Source of the DNA: Clostridia bacterium
Lineage (GTDB): Bacteria; Bacillota; Clostridia; Oscillospirales; Ruminococcaceae
DNA: 5,157 nucleotides
Assembly (NCBI GenBank): GCA_009177225.1
Contig: WFLZ01000209.1
Location: 26,414-31,570 of the forward strand
Direction of reading: 5' to 3'
Part shown: positions 1 to 5,157 of the stretch, in pieces
Numbering within the stretch: position 1 is the first letter of the stretch
Layout: every line of letters starts with the position of its first letter
The notes under the pieces: model-generated
What the model was told of the DNA's origin: nothing
Databases searched by the model: none
What the model saw: the letters and a program-made list of their open reading frames with translations, nothing else
Made by a program: the position numbers and the translations under genes

Positions 1-146
1 ATCGGTACAATTAACATCAACACGATAATGAAAATATTCGGAAATGCAATAAATACTCCAAGCATTAGGAATACCCAGAAAACAGAAATTACCATTGCTG
101 TTGAACATATGAAATCTGATGTTTGAGTTAATTCAAATTTTTTCAT
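1..146 (-). CDS. Small membrane protein, partial; paralogue of the gene upstream of it
   Basis: This reading frame starts at the ATG at 146-144 and stays open to the left edge, so only the first 48 residues are visible and the C-terminus is missing. The start is supported by an AGAGG ribosome site about 7 bases upstream. The protein begins MKKFELTQTSDF and continues into a long hydrophobic stretch (about residues 14-47, containing FWVF and a proline at 36), consistent with one or two membrane helices and a short cytosolic N-terminus. Aligned without gaps to the neighbouring protein at 178-669, 12 of 48 residues are identical (MKK, T9, F12, A17, S21, W24-V25-F26, V31, P36), so I infer a tandem duplication. 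It follows that gene by 31 bases in the same direction and probably shares its promoter. The function is unknown; whether it keeps the paralogue's soluble C-terminal domain cannot be seen here. Confidence 0.75.
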   Translation of the reverse strand, partial: MKKFELTQTSDFICSTAMVISVFWVFLMLGVFIAFPNIFIIVLMLIVP

Positions 147-177
147 GCTGATACCTCTATAATGTTTCGTGTGATTT

Positions 178-669
178 TTAATAAAAGCCGATTGTTTTTT
201 CAGGATAAAATTTTTCAATGAACCTGTATAACTGCATGAGTTTTATATTATCGGTATTACCATCTATGCAGTTGTCAATATCTTCTAATGCAAGACTGTC
301 ATTTAATCTTAATGTTGTGCCGTTTTTAAGATTGAAGACTATCTCAAAACGGTGGTTATAGCCACCGTATCGTCTTTGTTCGTGGATTATCGTATAGTGT
401 ACAAACTTAATTTCACTGAAATTAGCTGTATAGTCAATCCATAACCATTTCCAGTGTATTTTTTCTGCACCATATTCAACATTGGTTTTTCTGTTGTCAA
501 TGAAAGAGGAAATGCCTATAATAAGCAATAAAAGTCCGATTGAAAGCAATGTGGCAAATTTCGGTATAAAATAACATACATAAAATATAAAGAAGACCCA
601 TAAAAAAGAAAGTGCTATGGCTACTCCTTTCATGAAATTGGGTGTATGATTTACTTGTATTTTTTTCAT
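178..669 (-). CDS. Two-helix membrane protein with possible PH-like C-terminal domain
   Basis: This is a 163-residue protein of unknown function. The frame is open further upstream (to 723), but I choose the ATG at 669-667 because a GGAGGTG ribosome site (675-681) lies 5 bases before it and the upstream extension runs through the promoter. The short cytosolic start MKKIQVNHTPNF is followed by two hydrophobic segments at about residues 14-34 and 38-56, then a soluble part of about 105 residues. That part has alternating hydrophobic and aromatic residues (IHWKWLWIDY, FSEIKFVHY, FEIVFNLKNGTTLRL), typical of a beta-rich fold, and ends in a probable helix (about 143-154). The pattern, including the 'FSEIK' turn, resembles bacterial PH-like (bPH) domains attached to membrane hairpins; this is inference from pattern only. 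It lies directly after the groEL terminator, has its own promoter, and is followed by a diverged paralogue. Confidence 0.8.
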   Translation of the reverse strand: MKKIQVNHTPNFMKGVAIALSFLWVFFIFYVCYFIPKFATLLSIGLLLLIIGISSFIDNRKTNVEYGAEKIHWKWLWIDYTANFSEIKFVHYTIIHEQRRYGGYNHRFEIVFNLKNGTTLRLNDSLALEDIDNCIDGNTDNIKLMQLYRFIEKFYPEKTIGFY

Positions 670-674
670 GTCAA

Positions 675-681
675 CACCTCC
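675..681 (-). promoter_or_regulatory. Ribosome binding site fixing the start at 669
   Basis: GGAGGTG on the minus strand lies 5 bases before the ATG at 669-667. It rules out the upstream in-frame ATG at 723, which would put the -10 box and this ribosome site inside the coding sequence. Confidence 0.85.
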
Positions 682-694
682 ATTTATTACTATA

Positions 695-723
695 ATTATA
701 ACAGTAAATATTAAAAAAGTCAA
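695..723 (-). promoter_or_regulatory. Near-consensus sigma-A promoter for the small membrane-protein pair
   Basis: On the minus strand the -35 is TTGACT (718-723), the spacer is 17 bases (701-717) and the -10 is TATAAT (695-700), preceded by TG one base upstream (extended -10). Transcription should start near 688, giving a leader of only about 20 bases before the ATG at 669. The -35 box sits one base after the U-tract of the groEL terminator, so this unit appears to be transcribed independently of groESL. I see no operator repeat around it. Confidence 0.85.
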
Positions 724-724
724 T

Positions 725-753
725 AAAAAACGCCCTGATTTCTCAGGACGTTT
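725..753 (-). terminator. Intrinsic terminator of groES-groEL
   Basis: On the minus strand an 11-bp stem (arms 743-753 and 728-738, one G-T pair) closes a GAAA loop (739-742), and a run of six T's is reached at 730-725. The GNRA tetraloop should make it stable. It starts 17 bases after the groEL stop. The opposite strand also has a T-rich flank (751-759), so it may stop plus-strand transcripts weakly as well. Confidence 0.9.
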
Positions 754-769
754 GTTTTTATATGTGAAA

Positions 770-2398
<1,629 letters not shown>

Positions 2399-2403
2399 TC
2401 ATT

Positions 2404-2410
2404 CTCCTTT
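2404..2410 (-). promoter_or_regulatory. groEL ribosome binding site with long spacing
   Basis: AAAGGAG on the minus strand lies 11 bases before the groEL ATG, longer than the usual 5-9. The GroEL N-terminus ([12 protein letters not shown]) leaves no doubt about the start. Confidence 0.7.
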
Positions 2411-2428
2411 TAAAAAAATGAAACGGAA

Positions 2429-2762
<334 letters not shown>

Positions 2763-2766
2763 TTAT

Positions 2767-2794
2767 ATTTTACCACCTTTTTGCAATAAATCAA
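2767..2794 (-). promoter_or_regulatory. groES-groEL promoter
   Basis: On the minus strand the -35 is TTGATT (2789-2794), the spacer is 16 bases and the -10 is TAAAAT (2767-2772) with a TGG extended -10 element. Start of transcription would fall near 2760, inside the CIRCE repeat, leaving a leader of about 60 bases before groES. An overlapping TATAAT (2762-2767) is possible but has no -35 at a suitable distance. Confidence 0.8.
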
Positions 2795-2923
2795 GAGTAT
2801 TCGCAAAATTTTCACAAAAAACAGTGATATGCATAATTATATACTGATTTTGTGGAAAAATATGTTTGTAATCTGCAAAAATATAATCAGAAAATGATTT
2901 ATATGAAAAATAATGCAAATCAC

Positions 2924-2952
2924 TTGAAATCATGTGAAAAATATGGTATAAT
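2924..2952 (+). promoter_or_regulatory. yajC promoter
   Basis: TTGAAA (2924-2929), a 17-base spacer, then TATAAT (2947-2952) preceded by TGG (extended -10). The expected start near 2959 leaves a leader of about 53 bases. The -35 lies in an imperfect palindrome, CACTTGAA then ATCATGTG (2921-2936), that could be an operator, but 6 of 8 matching positions is weak support. Confidence 0.85.
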
Positions 2953-2972
2953 ATCCATTATATTGAATTGAA

Positions 2973-2992
2973 TGCCGTAAGAATATCCGGCA
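2973..2992 (+). other. Short leader hairpin before yajC
   Basis: TGCCG (2973-2977) can pair with CGGCA (2988-2992) across a 10-base loop, just ahead of the GGAGAG ribosome site (2997-3002). It is the only GC-rich patch in the leader. Five base pairs are too few to claim a regulatory role. Confidence 0.3.
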
Positions 2993-3011
2993 GAATGGAG
3001 AGATTTATATT

Positions 3012-3542
3012 ATGAAGAAAAAATTAACAGGTTTCCTTGTCTCAGTATCAGCTTTATTATATTCATCATCGGCTTTTGCTATGACAGTTTTTGCAGAAGG
3101 TGAAGAAGGTGCAGCAACAACGGCTGCAAATTCGGCGACTGTTCCTACAGGTTCGGTATTCGGAACGCTTATTTTACCTCTTATCATCATGTTTGTACTG
3201 CTTTACTTTGTGGCTATCAGACCACAGAAAAAGCGTGAGCAGGAACTCAAGAATATGCAGGAAAGCTTGCAGGTAGGTGACGAAATCGTTACAGGCGGTG
3301 GTATTGTGGGTATTGTTGTGGCAACAGGCGATGACACTGTTGTTATTGAGACAGGCGGTGCAAGACACAAACTCAGAATCAAGACATGGGCTATAACTGA
3401 AAATGTTACCGCTATGGAACGTGTAAAGGCTGCTAAGGCTGCTACCTCAAAAAAGACCGATTCGGGACTTGCGTCTGCTGCTGTTGTTGAGGACGAGCCT
3501 GAAAAGAAACCCAGAAAAAAGAAGAAGTCCGACGAGGAATAA
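3012..3542 (+). CDS. yajC: Sec translocase accessory protein YajC, with signal peptide and basic tail
   Basis: YajC is a small membrane subunit associated with the SecDF/SecYEG export machinery. The family core is clear: a membrane helix (about residues 51-68) followed by AIRPQKKREQE (68-78), then VGDEIVTGGGIVGIV (88-102) and the DDTVVIETGG strand pair (107-116). At 176 residues it is longer than the usual 85-120. The extra length comes from an N-terminal signal-peptide-like segment (MKKK, hydrophobic 5-16, SSSAFA ending near residue 23), an Ala/Thr/Glu-rich linker (24-46), and a Lys/Glu-rich C-terminus (EPEKKPRKKKKSDEE). Cleavage after AFA would leave the N-terminus outside and the core in the cytosol, the normal YajC topology. 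The start is supported by GGAGAG 9 bases upstream. It is the first gene of its unit, with its own promoter, and the downstream membrane-protein gene follows a terminator hairpin. Confidence 0.93.
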   Translation: MKKKLTGFLVSVSALLYSSSAFAMTVFAEGEEGAATTAANSATVPTGSVFGTLILPLIIMFVLLYFVAIRPQKKREQELKNMQESLQVGDEIVTGGGIVGIVVATGDDTVVIETGGARHKLRIKTWAITENVTAMERVKAAKAATSKKTDSGLASAAVVEDEPEKKPRKKKKSDEE

Positions 3543-3550
3543 TATTATAT

Positions 3551-3600
3551 GCCTCCGCATAGAATTGTTTGAACAATTCTTTTTGTGCGGAGGTTTTTTT
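3551..3600 (+). terminator. Terminator-like hairpin after yajC that overlaps the next gene's ribosome site
   Basis: An outer stem CCTCCGCA (3552-3559) with TGCGGAGG (3586-3593) encloses an inner stem AGAATTGT (3561-3568) with ACAATTCT (3573-3580). The outer 3' arm is followed directly by seven T's (3594-3600), the form of an intrinsic terminator. It begins 9 bases after the yajC stop. The T-run ends exactly at the ATG of the next gene (3601), and GGAGG in the 3' arm is that gene's only ribosome site, so termination and translation signals share the same bases. Confidence 0.85.
3589..3593 (+). promoter_or_regulatory. Ribosome binding site inside the terminator stem
   Basis: GGAGG lies 7 bases (all T) before the ATG at 3601 and decides that start over upstream in-frame codons. 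It is fully base-paired in the folded hairpin, so translation of the next gene should depend on the hairpin being open. Confidence 0.8.
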
Positions 3601-3999
3601 ATGCGCCGTCACCGTAAAAGTATCTGGACAAACAGTCTGCTAAGTATAACTTTGTCTGTTCTTATAGGCATTATGCTTATACTTTTATCTGCTGTATTAT
3701 TGTCAGCAGTAATGTATTATATTCTCGGCGATATGAAAGTATCAGCAGTTTTTTCGGCAATCGCACTTTGTTTCGGAACGTTTGCCGGTACTTATCTGTG
3801 CGGAAAATTCCGGCGTAAACGTGGTATTGCGGAGGGGATTATGTGCGGAGTTATTATTTATACCATTATGGCGATATGCGGAGTTGTTTTTTTAGGGGAA
3901 TTTACGGGCATAAAAAAACTCCTCCTGCTTATAGTGTCCGGCGGAGCAGGAGGAGTGATGGGAGTAAATTCCAAACGTCCTAAAAATTATATGGAATAA
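3601..3999 (+). CDS. Four-helix membrane protein, YrzE/TIGR04086-like
   Basis: A 132-residue integral membrane protein with a basic start (MRRHRKSIW) and four predicted helices at about residues 14-41, 47-67, 77-98 and 104-121. A basic loop GKFRRKRG (68-75) lies between helices two and three, and the tail NSKRPKNYME is short and polar. Size, helix pattern, the glycine-rich last helix (SGGAGGVMG) and the position after yajC match the TIGR04086 family, called YrzE in Bacillus subtilis, where it also follows the yajC homologue. The molecular function of that family is not known. The reading frame is open back to 3469, overlapping yajC, but GGAGG at 3589-3593 fixes the ATG at 3601. No promoter is evident between yajC and this gene, so it probably depends on read-through from yajC. 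Its final codons meet the stop of the convergent htrA gene with no gap, and codons for LLLL and GAGG form the htrA terminator on the other strand. Confidence 0.85.
   Translation: MRRHRKSIWTNSLLSITLSVLIGIMLILLSAVLLSAVMYYILGDMKVSAVFSAIALCFGTFAGTYLCGKFRRKRGIAEGIMCGVIIYTIMAICGVVFLGEFTGIKKLLLLIVSGGAGGVMGVNSKRPKNYME
3912..3956 (-). terminator. Intrinsic terminator of htrA, embedded in the opposing coding sequence
   Basis: On the minus strand a perfect 12-bp stem (arms 3945-3956 and 3918-3929, ACTCCTCCTGCT with its complement) closes a 15-base loop and is followed by six T's (3917-3912). It starts 44 bases after the htrA stop codon at 4000. All of it lies within the membrane-protein gene on the plus strand, where it encodes part of KKLLLLIVSGGAGG. 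On the plus strand the 3' flank (GTGATGGGAG) has no T-run, so it is directional. Confidence 0.85.
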
Positions 4000-5157
4000 T
4001 CAGTAATTTCCGGACGTATCTTCCATAAGTTTAAATTCAATATCGTAATAGGTAATTTTACCTTTTTTGTCAACACTTGCACACTTGGCAGGAACTTTGT
4101 CGCCTGCACCAAATTCACTGCTTATAGTGTCATAAAGTTCGTCATAGGTCTTTACCGGAGTACCGTTTATTTCTGTAATGAAATCACCGGTTTTAAGTTT
4201 TGTATTTGCAATGTCACAGTCCTCGCTTACAGCGTCGATATAAACGCCGTAAAAGTCCTCCGGAAGTTTAAATCCGAGTTCCTGTTCAATAAGGGCAATT
4301 TTATCATCAGACGACATATCAATAAGCTGTATTCCTATTCTGAAACGTCCTGAAATATAGCCGTTGTCTATAAGCTGTTCGATAATCGGCAGAGCCTCGT
4401 TTATTGTTATGGCAAAGCCGAGACCCTCAAAGCTTGAACTTACGTATTTTGACGAAGTTATTCCGATAACCTGACCGTACATATTTACTAACGCACCGCC
4501 TGAGTTTCCGGGACTTATGTCGGCATTTGTCTGTAGACAGTCCATTTCAAAGCCGGTCGAATCACTGCGGATTTTACGGTTTACGGCTGAAATAATACCG
4601 TCTGTGACAGTGTTTGAAAGTCCGGCAGGGTTTCCGACCGCAATAACCTGTTCACCTACAATTGCCTCGTCCGAGTTGCCGAGTACAGCAGGTACAAGAT
4701 TTGCATTGCTTACTTTGATGACAGCAATATCAGTTTTTGAGTCTCTGCCTATAACCTGAGCGTCATAGATTTTGTCGTCAACAGTATGAACGGAGTGATA
4801 GCCGTCTGCCTGAAGAACATGGGCATTTGTTACTATATAGCCGTCGGCTGAAATTACAACGCCCGAACCTGTTCCGGAAAGAATATTGTGTGAAGAATCA
4901 TTGTAAGTATAGATTTCAACGATAGAATCCTTTACCGCTGCTGCTGCACCCTCAATAGTGTATCTGCCGTTTTCGTCAACAAAGTTGCTGAGGTCGTTTG
5001 CACCCTCGGGCTTTGTCTGCTGATAAAGCACAATATGCTGTAATGACTGGAATTTTTCCATGAAACTTCTGCTTTTGTACACGTCGTTTGCTATTCCGTA
5101 AACAGCAAGTGCGACTGCAAGCAGAATAATCATAATAAACAGGAAGATAATGAACTT
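4000..5157 (-). CDS. htrA: HtrA/DegP-like membrane-anchored serine protease, N-terminus beyond the window
   Basis: Trypsin-like S1C protease for quality control outside the membrane. 385 residues are visible. An ATG at 5133 is not the true start: codons upstream of it (KFIIFLFI) are open to the edge and complete the membrane helix (about 2-23 of the visible part), so the N-terminus is missing. The catalytic triad is intact: His in TNAHVL (codon 4819-4821), Asp in SKTDIAVIKV, and Ser in SPGNSGGAL (codon 4501-4503). A single PDZ domain covers about the last 110 residues (RIGIQL, FYGVYIDAV as carboxylate-binding loop, LKTGDFITEINGTPVKTYDEL). The linker between the anchor and protease is about 60 residues. 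Other HtrA-type proteases of Gram-positive bacteria share this anchor-protease-PDZ plan. It converges on the membrane-protein gene with zero bases between the stop codons. Its promoter is outside the window. Confidence 0.95.
   Translation of the reverse strand, partial: KFIIFLFIMIILLAVALAVYGIANDVYKSRSFMEKFQSLQHIVLYQQTKPEGANDLSNFVDENGRYTIEGAAAAVKDSIVEIYTYNDSSHNILSGTGSGVVISADGYIVTNAHVLQADGYHSVHTVDDKIYDAQVIGRDSKTDIAVIKVSNANLVPAVLGNSDEAIVGEQVIAVGNPAGLSNTVTDGIISAVNRKIRSDSTGFEMDCLQTNADISPGNSGGALVNMYGQVIGITSSKYVSSSFEGLGFAITINEALPIIEQLIDNGYISGRFRIGIQLIDMSSDDKIALIEQELGFKLPEDFYGVYIDAVSEDCDIANTKLKTGDFITEINGTPVKTYDELYDTISSEFGAGDKVPAKCASVDKKGKITYYDIEFKLMEDTSGNY
4050..4068 (+). terminator. Possible weak terminator for the yajC unit, inside htrA
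   Basis: On the plus strand AGGTA (4050-4054) pairs with TACCT (4059-4063) across a 4-base loop, followed by T's through 4068. It lies 51 bases after the stop of the plus-strand membrane-protein gene and within the htrA coding region. The stem has only five pairs, two of them G-C, so termination would be inefficient; it is the only T-run hairpin I see in that position. Confidence 0.4.

Noticed and set aside
2829..2846. TATAAT within the intergenic region as a second minus-strand groES promoter
   Set aside because: No acceptable -35 lies at the right distance, and the promoter at 2767-2794 next to CIRCE is much better.
2959..3011. Riboswitch or T-box in the yajC leader
   Set aside because: The leader is only about 53 bases with one 5-bp hairpin, far too short and simple for a known riboswitch class.
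3174..3368. Minus-strand open frame inside yajC with several Cys, Asn and His residues
   Set aside because: It lies opposite the conserved YajC core, with no ribosome site or promoter, so it is a frame shadow.
3543..3556. TATAAT-like sequence just after yajC as a separate promoter for the next gene
   Set aside because: AT-rich matches exist on both strands, but no -35 box lies at 16-18 bases, and a start here would still transcribe through the terminator hairpin.
4517..4759. Plus-strand 80-codon frame inside htrA
   Set aside because: It is antisense to the conserved protease core with no start signals; a shadow of the opposite strand.

Overview
The window reads as AT-rich, low-GC Gram-positive (Bacillota) chromosome, most likely from the class Clostridia. 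The evidence is an HrcA-type CIRCE operator before groES-groEL, strong GGAGG ribosome sites, consensus sigma-A promoters with extended -10 elements, U-tract hairpin terminators, and a yajC gene followed by a YrzE/TIGR04086-type membrane protein. The GroEL ending (PAMPAGGMY) and the YajC form with a signal peptide and a lysine-rich tail suggest a Ruminococcus-like (Oscillospiraceae) genome. That genus-level guess comes from memory, not from a search.

Layout. Minus strand, 1-669: two small membrane-protein genes in tandem. The second runs off the left edge. Their N-termini are related, so they look like a duplicated pair, transcribed from one near-consensus promoter at 695-723. Minus strand, 725-2794: the groES-groEL chaperonin operon with its own promoter, a perfect CIRCE operator and an intrinsic terminator. 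A 310-bp AT-rich divergent intergenic region (2702-3011) separates it from the plus-strand unit yajC (3012-3542) and a small four-helix membrane protein (3601-3999). Minus strand, 4000 to the right edge: a membrane-anchored HtrA/DegP-type serine protease with one PDZ domain. It meets the preceding gene tail to tail with no base between the two stop codons.

How the genes relate. GroES/GroEL fold cytosolic proteins, YajC is an accessory of the Sec translocase, and HtrA degrades or senses misfolded proteins outside the membrane. The theme is protein folding and export, but only yajC and its downstream neighbour, and groES with groEL, are plausibly co-transcribed.

Nothing here looks like an undescribed multi-gene system; the gene content is housekeeping. 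The most interesting signals are in gene expression. First, the yajC terminator hairpin carries the Shine-Dalgarno sequence of the next gene in its 3' arm, with the U-tract as spacer. Second, a strong 12-bp terminator for htrA is written inside the coding sequence of the convergent membrane-protein gene. Third, a weaker reciprocal hairpin with a U-tract lies inside htrA. Fourth, the two small membrane proteins at the left edge are diverged tandem paralogues of unknown function.
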